27,771 bases of DNA, from positions 1 to 27,771 of the forward strand of contig CAJMLY010000024.1 of NCBI GenBank assembly GCA_905214425.1, in the 5' to 3' direction. The stretch comes from an uncultured bacterium. Lineage in GTDB: Bacteria > Actinomycetota > Coriobacteriia > Coriobacteriales > Coriobacteriaceae. This document shows, one piece after another, positions 16,051 through 23,784 of the stretch. The translations under genes were made by a program, and so were the position numbers. The notes under the pieces are model-generated. The model saw nothing but the letters and a program-made list of their open reading frames with translations. It had not been told where the DNA came from and ran no database searches. Within the stretch, counting starts at the first letter, position 1, and each line of letters opens with the position of its first letter.

Positions 16051-16482
16051 CTACAGCTTAATGTCAAAGTTGATCTCGGGAACGGTGGCCAGGTCGGCCA
16101 ACGTCACGCCGTCGACGTACTTTTCGATCACGTCGTCCAGACCACGCCAGAACTTGACGGTCGAGCAAAGATCGCTGCGGGTGCAGCTGTTGTCGATGCC
16201 GTCGCACGCCACCGGAGCCGTGCTGCCCTCGACGGCACGCAAGATATCGCCGGCGCGCACCTCAGCCGGGTCCTTGGCCATCATGTAGCCGCCGCCCTTG
16301 CCGCGCACGCTCTTAAGCAGGCCAGCCTTCATAAGCGGACGCACCAGCTGCTCCAAATACTTTTGCGAGATATGCTCGCGGTCGGCGACCTCGCGCAGGG
16401 CAATCTTGCCCTCGGCGTCGCCAAGCGCTGCGATATAGATCATCAATCGGAGGGCATAGCGGCCCTTGGAAGAAATGAGCAT
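16051..16482 (-). CDS. Rrf2-family transcriptional regulator, probable Fe-S sensor of the SUF operon
   Basis: The product is 143 residues: an N-terminal winged helix (LISSKGRYALRLMIYIA, with a recognition helix in ISQKYLEQLVRPLMKAGLL and the wing SVRGKGGGYMM) and a C-terminal Cys cluster C93-x6-C100-x5-C106, close to the C-x5-C-x5-C that binds [2Fe-2S] in IscR. It is divergent from sufC, so it most likely represses suf when clusters are sufficient. I chose ATG 16482 because family sequence starts at MLISSKG and GGAAGGGTAGGT precedes it; an open frame from 16536 adds 18 unlikely residues. MNT and HEPN genes follow 8 bp downstream. Confidence 0.9.
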   Translation of the reverse strand: MLISSKGRYALRLMIYIAALGDAEGKIALREVADREHISQKYLEQLVRPLMKAGLLKSVRGKGGGYMMAKDPAEVRAGDILRAVEGSTAPVACDGIDNSCTRSDLCSTVKFWRGLDDVIEKYVDGVTLADLATVPEINFDIKL

Positions 16483-16503
16483 ACCTACCCTTCCATAACG
16501 CTG

Positions 16504-16532
16504 GGGACATACATAACCGATGAATTTGTCCC
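16504..16532. promoter_or_regulatory. Inverted repeat in front of the Rrf2 gene
   Basis: GGGACA (16504-16509) and TGTCCC (16527-16532) form a 6-bp inverted repeat with a 17-nt spacer, 22-50 bp upstream of the Rrf2 start. The site is well placed for autoregulation. Only the symmetry is seen; the binding protein is inferred. Confidence 0.35.
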
Positions 16533-16554
16533 ACATCTAGAAAAGTCGAGTGGA

Positions 16555-16598
16555 TTAGTCGGGTTTTCCCTTGACTAACGCCGAACCCATAGTAACTT
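16555..16598 (+). promoter_or_regulatory. suf promoter with overlapping palindromic operator
   Basis: TTGACT (16571-16576) and TAACTT (16593-16598), 16 bp apart, make a good sigma-70-type promoter for sufC, leaving a leader of roughly 60 nt. A perfect inverted repeat, TTAGTC (16555-16560) and GACTAA (16573-16578) with a 12-nt centre, covers the -35 box. Repressors of the Rrf2 family bind dyad sites of about this size, so this is the best candidate operator for the adjacent regulator. Confidence 0.5.
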
Positions 16599-16662
16599 TA
16601 TTCCGAGAAGATTCCTAGGGTTTAGTACACCTATGAGTACACCATATACAGAGAGGAACAGC

Positions 16663-17463
16663 ATGAGCGCAAATCCGCTGCTTTCCATCGAAGGTCTGAC
16701 CGCCTCCGTGGACGAGAAGACCATCCTCCACAACGTCAACCTCAACGTCGCCGCCGGCGAGACCCACGTGCTGATGGGACCCAACGGCGCCGGCAAGTCT
16801 ACCCTTGGCCACCTGGTCATGGGCGACCCCGTCTATACCGTCAACGACGGCCGCATCGTCTTTGACGGCCAGGACATCACCGAGCTCACCACCGACAAGC
16901 GCTCCCGCGCCGGCCTGTTCCTGAGCTTCCAGGCCCCGGTCGAGATCCCGGGCGTGCCGCTATCGAGCTTTTTGCGTGCCAGCATCGCCGGCCGCCCCGG
17001 CCTGGAGATGAAGGGCAAGGAGTTCCGCCGTCGCGTCAAGGAGCTCGCGGCCGAGCTCAACATGGACACCGCCTACCTCAACCGAGAGCTGGGCGTGGGC
17101 TTCTCGGGCGGCGAGAAGAAGAAGGTCGAGATGCTCCAGCTTCTGCTGCTGCAGCCCAAGCTCGCCATCCTGGACGAGACTGACTCGGGCCTGGACGTCG
17201 ACGCCCTCTCCACCGTCAGCCATGGCATGGACGCCTACCGCAAGAGCTGCAACGGCTCCATGCTCATTATCACGCACAACACGCGCATCCTGGAGCACCT
17301 GGATGTCGACCGCGTCCACGTTATGGTGAAGGGCCACATCGTGCGCGAGGATGACGCCTCGCTGATCCCTTGGATCGACAAGAACGGCTTTGAGACCTTC
17401 GAGCGCGAGGCCGCCGAGCAGCGCGCCCAGGCCGAGGCCGCCGCTGCCGAGCAGCAGGCGTAA
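16663..17463 (+). CDS. sufC: SufC, Fe-S assembly ATPase
   Basis: SufC is the soluble ABC-type ATPase of the SUF machine; it binds SufB and SufD and drives conformational change for cluster assembly on the scaffold. The product is 266 residues, with Walker A GPNGAGKST at 39-47, the SUF-specific signature GFSGGEKKK in place of LSGGQ, Walker B LAILDETDSGLD, and a switch His in IITHN. A poly-Ala/Glu/Gln tail ends the protein. ATG 16663 has AGAGGA 5 nt upstream; a reading from 16633 adds 10 residues without a good ribosome site. It leads the suf operon, with sufB 12 bp downstream. Confidence 0.97.
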   Translation: MSANPLLSIEGLTASVDEKTILHNVNLNVAAGETHVLMGPNGAGKSTLGHLVMGDPVYTVNDGRIVFDGQDITELTTDKRSRAGLFLSFQAPVEIPGVPLSSFLRASIAGRPGLEMKGKEFRRRVKELAAELNMDTAYLNRELGVGFSGGEKKKVEMLQLLLLQPKLAILDETDSGLDVDALSTVSHGMDAYRKSCNGSMLIITHNTRILEHLDVDRVHVMVKGHIVREDDASLIPWIDKNGFETFEREAAEQRAQAEAAAAEQQA

Positions 17464-17475
17464 AGGGGCGACGCA

Positions 17476-18888
17476 ATGACCAAGAACCGCACCGAGGTCG
17501 CGGACATCGACCGCAGCCTCTACGACTTCACCTATGGCGAGGAGGGATTCGAGCGCCTCGACGCCGGCATCACGCCCGACATCGTGCGCGAGATCAGCGC
17601 CAAGAAGGACGAGCCGCAGTGGATGCTCGATCTGCGCTTAAAGTCCCTCGAGATTTTCAATCGTTTTCCCGACCCGACGTGGGGCCCCTCCATCGAGGGC
17701 CTGGACATGGACAACATCGTCACCTACGTCAAGCCCAACACCGATCAAAAGCACGACTGGGAGTCGGTGCCTGACGACATCAAGAACACCTTTGAGCGCC
17801 TGGGTATCCCCGATGCCGAGCGCAGCTACCTGGCGGGCGTCGGCGCGCAGTACGACTCCGAGCTCGTCTACCACAACATGCAGGACACCGCGTCCAAGAT
17901 GGGCATCGTCTACTCCGGCATCGAAGAGGCCCTGCACGACCCGCAGTGGGAGCCGCTCATCCGCGAGAAGTTTATGACGCTCATCCCGCCCACCGACCAC
18001 AAGTTTGCGGCCTTGCACGGTGCCGTGTGGTCGGGCGGCTCGTTTGTCTACGTGCCCAAGGGCACCAAGCTCGACTTCCCGCTGCAGAGCTACTTCCGCC
18101 TCAACGCCAAGGGCGCCGGTCAGTTTGAGCACACGCTCATCATCGTCGAGGACGATGCCGACCTGCACTTTATCGAGGGCTGTTCCGCGCCCAAGTACAA
18201 CGTGGCCAACCTCCACGCCGGCGCCGTCGAGCTCTTTGTGGGCAAGCGCGCGCACCTGCGCTACTCGACCATCGAGAACTGGTCCAAGAACATGTACAAC
18301 CTCAACACCAAGCGTGCGCGCGTGGACGAGGATGGCGACATCGAGTGGATCAGCGGCTCCTTCGGCAGCCACGTGGGCTACCTCTACCCCATGAGCGTGC
18401 TCAACGGCCGTCGCGCCCGCTCGAGCTTTACCGGCATCACCTTTGCCGGCGCCGGGCAGAACCTCGACACCGGCTGCAAGGTCGTGCTCAACGCGCCCGA
18501 GACCTCGGCAACCGTCGAGACCAAGGGCATCTCCAAGAGTGGCGGCATTCAGACCTTCCGCAGCTCTATTGTGGCGACACCCAAGGCCGAGGGCTCCAAG
18601 GCAACCGTGAGCTGCCAGTCGCTGATGCTCGACGACCAAAGCCGCTCCGACACTATTCCGGCCATGGACATCCGCGCCAAGAACGTCGACATCGGCCACG
18701 AGGCCACCATCGGCCGCATCGGCGACGACAAGGTGTTCTACCTGATGAGCCGCGGTATCTCGGAGGAAGAGGCCCGTACCATGATCGTCAACGGCTTTGC
18801 CAACCCGGTCTCCAAGGAGCTGCCGCTGGAGTACGCCGTCGAGATGAACAACCTGATTAAGCTCGAGATGGAAGGAGCGATCGGATAA
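17476..18888 (+). CDS. sufB: SufB, Fe-S cluster scaffold subunit
   Basis: SufB forms the SufBC2D scaffold with SufC and SufD and receives sulfur from SufS via SufU. The product is 470 residues, the usual length. Characteristic segments include VVWSGGSFVYVP-type sequence (about 184-194), IEGCSAPKYNVANLHAGAVELF with C236, and ATVSCQSLMLDDQSRSDTIP with C380, the likely sulfur- and cluster-related cysteines. IGHEATIGRI lies near 407-416. The ATG has AAAGGGG upstream. The TAA overlaps the ATG of sufD by one base, so expression is coupled and likely stoichiometric. Confidence 0.97.
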   Translation: MTKNRTEVADIDRSLYDFTYGEEGFERLDAGITPDIVREISAKKDEPQWMLDLRLKSLEIFNRFPDPTWGPSIEGLDMDNIVTYVKPNTDQKHDWESVPDDIKNTFERLGIPDAERSYLAGVGAQYDSELVYHNMQDTASKMGIVYSGIEEALHDPQWEPLIREKFMTLIPPTDHKFAALHGAVWSGGSFVYVPKGTKLDFPLQSYFRLNAKGAGQFEHTLIIVEDDADLHFIEGCSAPKYNVANLHAGAVELFVGKRAHLRYSTIENWSKNMYNLNTKRARVDEDGDIEWISGSFGSHVGYLYPMSVLNGRRARSSFTGITFAGAGQNLDTGCKVVLNAPETSATVETKGISKSGGIQTFRSSIVATPKAEGSKATVSCQSLMLDDQSRSDTIPAMDIRAKNVDIGHEATIGRIGDDKVFYLMSRGISEEEARTMIVNGFANPVSKELPLEYAVEMNNLIKLEMEGAIG

Positions 18889-20159
18889 TGAAACAGGAAA
18901 CCAACACCGCTGCTACCACGCTCGAGCAGGTCAACGCGATGCCGGCTGCCACTTGGGGCTGGCTGAAGATGAATCAGACCAAGCTCGAGCTCTCTGACGA
19001 GCTTGCCGCCGCTCCCACCGAGACCATTGAGGTCGAGGGCTTGGACGAGCAGTTTACCGGCGTGGCAGACGCGTTCGACGCCGCCATGGACGCCATGGCC
19101 GAGCGCTTCCCCGAGCGCCGTGCCTCCGCCCCCGGTGATGCCGCCGGCCGCGCCCGCATCACGCCCGAGACCGAGCTCGACGTGCCCGCAACCTCCGTCT
19201 ACCAGGCCGGCGCCATTAAGCTCGAGGAAGAGCTCTCCCCTGCTGAGGCCTTCGAAACCGGCATGGGTGAGGCTGCCTACGCCTACTTGGCCGAGCACGC
19301 TACCAAGCGCATCGTCATCGATGTGCCCGCATACAAGCACGCCACGGTTACCGTGCGCGTGAGCGGTGTCGATGCAGCCGCGGCCATCGCCGCCATCGAC
19401 GTCGTCGCCCGTCCCCAGTCGACGCTCGATCTGCTTATTGCCCTGGACTCCCCCGTTGCCGGCGAGGGCGTCGTGGGATCCGTGCTGCGCGTGTGCGCCC
19501 ACGAGTACGCCACCGTCAACGTGGCCTGCACGCAGACGCTCGACGATAGCTGGATCGCACTCGACGACACCGGCCTGTTCCTGGACGAGGGCGCGCGCGT
19601 CAACGTGCAGCACACCGTCCTGGGCGCTGGCGCCAGCGCCACCGGCCTTGCCGGCGACCTGCTGGGCGATACCGCCAAGGTCACCATCGATACTGACTAC
19701 CTGGGCGCCCGAGAGCAGGTGCGCGACTTTAACTACGAGCTGCGCCACCGCGGTCGCAAGACCGAGTGCGAGATCGACGCCAACGGCGTGCTGACCGGCA
19801 CGTCCAAGAAGGTCTACCGTGGCACCATCGACCTCGTGCACGGCTGCAAGGGTGCCGTCGGCACCGAACGCGAGACGGTGCTCTTGGCCAACAAGGGCGT
19901 CGACAACAAGACCGTCCCCGTCATCCTCTGCGACGAGGACGACGTCGCCGGCAACCACGGCGCCACCATCGGCCACGTCCGCGACGAGCAGCTGTTCTAT
20001 CTCGCCTGCCGCGGCCTTGACCAAAACGCCGCCGAGGACCTGTTCATCCGTGCCAAGCTGGAGGACGCTGCGCTTTCCGCGACCGACGAGCGCACCCGCG
20101 CCGCCGTCGTCCGCTTGGGCAACAACCTGATCGACAATTTCGAGGAGGAGCTCGCATGA
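18888..20159 (+). CDS. sufD: SufD, Fe-S cluster scaffold subunit
   Basis: SufD is the paralogue of SufB that completes the scaffold and contributes a histidine at the cluster-assembly interface. The product is 423 residues: a variable, helical N-terminus with an Asp/Ala-rich stretch, then the beta-helix core. GNHGATIGHVRDEQLFYLACRG (355 onward, H357) matches the conserved SufD C-terminus. The N-terminal third is divergent from well-studied SufD, which is common in this family. It overlaps sufB at its start (TAATG) and sufS at its end (ATGA). Confidence 0.94.
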   Translation: MKQETNTAATTLEQVNAMPAATWGWLKMNQTKLELSDELAAAPTETIEVEGLDEQFTGVADAFDAAMDAMAERFPERRASAPGDAAGRARITPETELDVPATSVYQAGAIKLEEELSPAEAFETGMGEAAYAYLAEHATKRIVIDVPAYKHATVTVRVSGVDAAAAIAAIDVVARPQSTLDLLIALDSPVAGEGVVGSVLRVCAHEYATVNVACTQTLDDSWIALDDTGLFLDEGARVNVQHTVLGAGASATGLAGDLLGDTAKVTIDTDYLGAREQVRDFNYELRHRGRKTECEIDANGVLTGTSKKVYRGTIDLVHGCKGAVGTERETVLLANKGVDNKTVPVILCDEDDVAGNHGATIGHVRDEQLFYLACRGLDQNAAEDLFIRAKLEDAALSATDERTRAAVVRLGNNLIDNFEEELA

Positions 20160-21481
20160 TCGACACCGAGCACGTTAAATGCGACACCTGTACCGCACCG
20201 GAGCCTATGGAGCTCGACGCCAGCGACGAGGCCTCACGCGGCTGGCCCACCGTAGACATCGAGACCAATCCCTACAAGGCGCAGTTCCCGCTGTTCCAGC
20301 AGCACCCCGAGATCGCCTTCCTCGATAGCGCCGCCACCGCGCAGCGCCCTGCCTGCGTGCTCGACGCCGAGCGCGACTTCTACCAGCGCATGAACGCCAA
20401 CCCCCTGCGCGGCCTGTACTCGCTGTCCGTCGAGGCCACCGAGGCCATCGCGAAGGTGCGCCAGCAGATTGCCAACCTCATCGGCGCCCCCCGGGCCAAC
20501 GAGGTCGTCTTCACCCGCAACACGAGCGAGTCGCTCAACCTGGTCGCCAAGAGCTTTGCGCCAACGGTGCTCGAGCCCGGTGACGAGGTCGTCATTACCA
20601 TCATGGAGCACCACTCCAACCTGATTCCGTGGCAGCAGGTCTGCCGCGAGACCGGCGCCAAGCTCGTCTACCTCTACCCCACCAAGACCGGCCAGCTCAC
20701 CACCGAGGAAGTTCTTGCCAAGGTTGGTCCCAAGACCAAGATCCTGGCCGTGGGCCAGGTCTCCAACGTGCTGGGCGTCGAGAACCCGGTCAAGAACCTC
20801 GGCAAACTCGTGCACAAGTACGGCGGCTACCTGGTCGTCGACGGTGCGCAGTCGCTGCCGCACATGCCGGTCGATGTGGCCGACCTGGGAGCCGACTTCT
20901 TTGCCTTTAGCGCACACAAGGCCATGGGCCCTATGGGCATCGGCGTGCTGTGGGGCAAGATGGACCTGCTCAACGCCATGCCGCCCATGCTCACCGGCGG
21001 CGAAATGATCGACTCTGTCACCGAGCAGGACGCCGTCTGGGCGCCCGTCCCCGAGAAGTTCGAGGCCGGCACGCAGGACGCCGCCGGCATCTTCGCCACG
21101 GGTGCGGCACTCGACTACCTGGTCAACACCGTGGGTTACGAGAACATCCAGGCCCGCGAGCAGGCACTCGTCCACTACCTGATGGGCGAACTCATGCAGC
21201 TCGACTTTGTCCAGATCATCGGCTCCATCTATTGGGACAACCACCACGGCGTTGTGAGCTTTAACGTCAAGGGCATCCACCCGCACGACGTCGCGAGCAT
21301 CATGGACATGGACGGCGTCTGCATCCGCGCCGGTCACCACTGCGCGCAGCCGCTGCTTACCTGGCTGGGCGTCGAGAACCTTGCCTGCTGCCGCGCCAGC
21401 GTGGCCTTCTACAACGACAAGGCCGACATTGACAAGTTCATCGCCGGCCTGCATCACGTTTGGAGCACGTTCAATGGGTAA
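20156..21481 (+). CDS. sufS: SufS cysteine desulfurase, with N-terminal CxxC extension
   Basis: SufS is a PLP-dependent group II cysteine desulfurase that converts cysteine to alanine and forms a persulfide, which SufU takes up. The product is 441 residues, about 35 longer than typical. Signature residues are MEHHSN (H152, H153), SAHKAMGPMG with PLP lysine K255, and RAGHHCAQPL with catalytic C396. The N-terminal extension contains C9-D-T-C12 before the core begins near NPYKAQFPLF (38-47). The ATGA overlap with sufD fixes the start, although an internal start cannot be fully excluded. The stop overlaps sufU. Confidence 0.96.
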   Translation: MIDTEHVKCDTCTAPEPMELDASDEASRGWPTVDIETNPYKAQFPLFQQHPEIAFLDSAATAQRPACVLDAERDFYQRMNANPLRGLYSLSVEATEAIAKVRQQIANLIGAPRANEVVFTRNTSESLNLVAKSFAPTVLEPGDEVVITIMEHHSNLIPWQQVCRETGAKLVYLYPTKTGQLTTEEVLAKVGPKTKILAVGQVSNVLGVENPVKNLGKLVHKYGGYLVVDGAQSLPHMPVDVADLGADFFAFSAHKAMGPMGIGVLWGKMDLLNAMPPMLTGGEMIDSVTEQDAVWAPVPEKFEAGTQDAAGIFATGAALDYLVNTVGYENIQAREQALVHYLMGELMQLDFVQIIGSIYWDNHHGVVSFNVKGIHPHDVASIMDMDGVCIRAGHHCAQPLLTWLGVENLACCRASVAFYNDKADIDKFIAGLHHVWSTFNG

Positions 21482-21908
21482 TCTGTACACCTCCACCACA
21501 TTTATGGAGCACAACTCGCACCCCGACTACAAGTACGAGATGGATGCTCCCACGCACGAGCACGACGGCATCAACCCCAGCTGCGGAGACGAGCTCACTC
21601 TGCAGCTGCGTGTCGAGAACAACGTGATCGAGGAGGCCTCCTTTACCGGCCACGGCTGCGCCATAAGCCAGGCCAGCGCCGACATCATGGCCGACCTCAT
21701 CACCGGCGAGACCGTCGAGGAAGCTCGCCGCCTGGCAGAGCTCTTCCTCGCCATGATCCGCGGAAAGCAGCTCTCCGAGGAGGACCTGGAGGACTTGGAC
21801 GAGGCCGCCCAGCTCCAGGATATCTCGCACATGCCCGCCCGCGTCAAATGCGCCGAGCTCGCCTGGCGCACCCTCGACGGCATGCTCGAGGGGCAAACAA
21901 ACCAGTAG
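21474..21908 (+). CDS. sufU: SufU, zinc-dependent sulfur acceptor
   Basis: SufU accepts persulfide sulfur from SufS through a zinc site and hands it to SufB. The product is 144 residues. The metal-binding residues are all present: C37 and D39 in NPSCGDE, C62 in GHGCAIS, and C126 in VKCAELAW. The 18-21-residue insertion between the second and third Cys, typical of SufU rather than IscU, is seen as the acidic LSEEDLEDLDEA stretch (100-111). The ATG at 21474 overlaps the sufS stop by 8 bp. It is the last gene of the operon. Confidence 0.96.
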   Translation: MGNLYTSTTFMEHNSHPDYKYEMDAPTHEHDGINPSCGDELTLQLRVENNVIEEASFTGHGCAISQASADIMADLITGETVEEARRLAELFLAMIRGKQLSEEDLEDLDEAAQLQDISHMPARVKCAELAWRTLDGMLEGQTNQ

Positions 21909-21940
21909 CTTATGTCCCGAATCCAAGGTTTTTGATTGCC

Positions 21941-21970
21941 GAGCCGCCCGATACGGGCGGCTCTGTTTTT
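21941..21970 (+). terminator. Rho-independent terminator of the suf operon
   Basis: A perfect 10-bp stem, GAGCCGCCCG (21941-21950) and CGGGCGGCTC (21954-21963), with a 3-nt loop, is followed by TGTTTTT. It lies 32 bp after the sufU stop and should end the suf transcript. Confidence 0.93.
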
Positions 21971-21971
21971 A

Positions 21972-22569
21972 CCTAATGAGCGCGAACGCACAAAGTCCGC
22001 GCGTCCGGCGCCCCGTCTGACATTTGCCACACAGCCAGACGCGAACACGGGCGTTTTCCACAGCACCAAAGGCCTGCGGCAGGGCCCCGGGCCCGCCAAG
22101 CAATGCGCCAAGCCCCGTTCTGCGAAGCTCCGACTCGCTTCGCGCCTGCCGCAGACGGGTCCCATAGGGAGCGGCGTGCATTTTTGCGAGTATTCAGCAC
22201 GCCAAGCTGTGTGTATACGCATCGAAAGCGTTAATCAACATCTTCAGGCGCATATATATTGTGTTTTAGAACAAGCATCACGGTCTGACGGGACGCAGAC
22301 ACGTGCTTCGGGGGCGCAACGGCGGGAATCAATAGCTTCGGGACCCGTATGTTGCAAGATTGCGGCGGTGCCGACAGCACCACGATGCTGAAAACTCCGT
22401 TTTTTGCACGGCGCAGACGGGGGTAGGCACGGGCAAACCCGGACCGAGCCGTTATTTTATGCAAGATGGCGATTTTTCTATGCATATTAAGAAGTGCAGT
22501 TACCGTACCAGGCTTTTAGAACAATGGTTGTGGCATATGGGCGACCCCAGCTGCGGTGCACAGGCAGTC
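21972..22569. other. 600-bp non-coding stretch with repeats
   Basis: No convincing gene lies between the suf terminator and the transposase gene. Short open frames occur on both strands but lack ribosome sites and look unlike proteins. The stretch holds a nested inverted repeat (separate entry), an 11-bp direct repeat TTTTAGAACAA at 22264-22274 and 22514-22524, and two related TGCAAGAT(T/G)GCG segments near 22352 and 22460. It resembles a decayed repeat or insertion region. Confidence 0.5.
22074..22154. repeat. Nested inverted repeat near the REP-type transposase
   Basis: Outer arms CTGCGGCAGG (22074-22083) and CCTGCCGCAG (22145-22154) are perfect 10-bp complements. Inside them GCGAAGC (22122-22128) and GCTTCGC (22137-22143) form a second, 7-bp hairpin. 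The combination could fold as one long bulged stem. Such palindromes are the type of element mobilised by Y1 transposases, and the transposase gene is 416 bp away. Confidence 0.6.
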
Positions 22570-23382
22570 CTACGCCACGTTTCGGCCAGTCTGCACCGCC
22601 GTTCGTGCACAGGCACGAACGATACGAGAAACGGTACTTTTGCCAATCCCCGTATATCGCTCAATCTGACGCACCGTAAAACCGGCATTGTTCAATCCAA
22701 CAATAACGGTATCGCGCTGCGCCGTCGGTGCAGTTTTAACCCCGTTGAGCGGCACGCCCAGGCGCTTCGCCAACTTGTCGGCAAAAGCGTGGCGTTCCCA
22801 CTCCGTCTCTTTCATATCGCCCAGCGCTGGCTCGCCTTCGTCGGGCGTCGAAAGCGAATGGGCAATAAAGCCCTCGGCAGAACCAAAGAGCTCAAGCACG
22901 CAAGAAGGATCAGAGAATCCCCTCGCGACATCAGCCGCGTCACCGTCGTAAGCGCACAAATGCTCCGCAAAGCTGCTCCAGGGATAACGCTCGATTAAGC
23001 TGATGCCAGCCTCCTGCGGATCGGCGTGTACGGAGCGAATAGCCTCCATCACCTGCCAGTCGGTATCGAGCGAGCGCCGGTCAAAACGGTTCTGGAACAG
23101 ATGGCCTGTGCGCCCCGTGTGTTTATTGAACCGCCGCGCGTACGTCAAGAGCAGCCGGTGCATCGCCGCGCTCATCCTGTCCTCGTAATCTGCAAGCACC
23201 AAATGCACGTGATTGCCCATAAGGCACCAGGCGATAACCGTCACACCCTCCTCGCGGCAGCACTCGCGCATCAGCTCCAAAAACTCCCACCGGTCTTCAT
23301 CGCCCTCAAAGATGAGCTGCTTGCCCGCACCGCGAGCACAGACATGGTAAAAGCCGGTAACCGTTCTCCAAACGCGCTGCAT
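22570..23382 (-). CDS. REP-associated tyrosine transposase (Y1/IS200-like) with C-terminal HTH
   Basis: The product is 270 residues. The N-terminal Y1 (HUH) domain has GNHVHLVL with H58 and H60, the catalytic tyrosine candidate Y81 in TYARRFNKHTG, and GHLFQNRF (93-100), all hallmarks of the RAYT branch. These nick single-stranded DNA at palindromic repeats. The C-terminal third ends with a helix-turn-helix (about 235-262: TVRQIERYTGIGKSTVSRIV), probably for target binding. I chose ATG 23382 with AAGGGAG 6 nt upstream; an earlier ATG at 23457 adds 25 residues unlike the family. It is intact, so may be active. Confidence 0.9.
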   Translation of the reverse strand: MQRVWRTVTGFYHVCARGAGKQLIFEGDEDRWEFLELMRECCREEGVTVIAWCLMGNHVHLVLADYEDRMSAAMHRLLLTYARRFNKHTGRTGHLFQNRFDRRSLDTDWQVMEAIRSVHADPQEAGISLIERYPWSSFAEHLCAYDGDAADVARGFSDPSCVLELFGSAEGFIAHSLSTPDEGEPALGDMKETEWERHAFADKLAKRLGVPLNGVKTAPTAQRDTVIVGLNNAGFTVRQIERYTGIGKSTVSRIVRACARTAVQTGRNVA

Positions 23383-23457
23383 GGCGCTCCCTTCGCCGGG
23401 ATCTGCTTGCCATCCAATACAGCACGATTGAAGCGTGCCATCAAAACATTCACGCAA

Positions 23458-23784
23458 AACAATACACTCGCGCGGCCAAAGGCAGTAAACAGGCGGCGAA
23501 CGGCACGTTGCAACAGGTCAACCCCTGCAACACTTACAAGAGCCGACCAAAAGCTTGACCAAGACGGACCCCCTCTACGGAAGTTCACGACCACAGAACA
23601 TAGAGTTAAACCGTTTCAATTAAAACTTCCGGACTTCTCGCTACGAAAACTGAGCCGTTCGCCGAATATTCCGTGCATTTCGCGGTATTATAGGGGCTGC
23701 ATGTCATGTCCCTTTCGAAGGGTCGCCCGGCAATCGCCAGCCACGACCCCCAGACGGGACGCCAACACGATAGAGAGGAGAGGC
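23458..23784 (+). promoter_or_regulatory. Leader and promoter region of the scaffold/GGGtGRT operon
   Basis: This 327-bp gap has no gene. A TATTAT (-10 like) lies at 23686-23691, with an 8-bp palindrome GAATATTC at 23664-23671 just in front of it, near where a -35 box would be. The leader then holds a small hairpin (CCCTTTCGAAGGG, about 23710-23722). No known riboswitch was recognised. An AGGAG precedes the ATG at 23785. Confidence 0.4.

Noticed and set aside
18738..20024. A long minus-strand open frame opposite sufD
   Set aside because: Antisense artefact of GC-rich third positions; sufD is well supported by motif and operon overlap.
20234..21514. A 426-codon minus-strand open frame opposite sufS
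   Set aside because: Same artefact; SufS active-site residues are on the plus strand.
22231..22485. 84-codon minus-strand open frame starting MHRKIAILHK
   Set aside because: No ribosome site, no recognised family, and it lies within repeat-containing non-coding DNA; it may be a repeated element rather than a gene.
23026..23784. N-terminal extension of the scaffold protein back to 23026
   Set aside because: It runs antisense through the transposase gene and has no similarity to scaffolds; the ATG at 23785 has a good Shine-Dalgarno.
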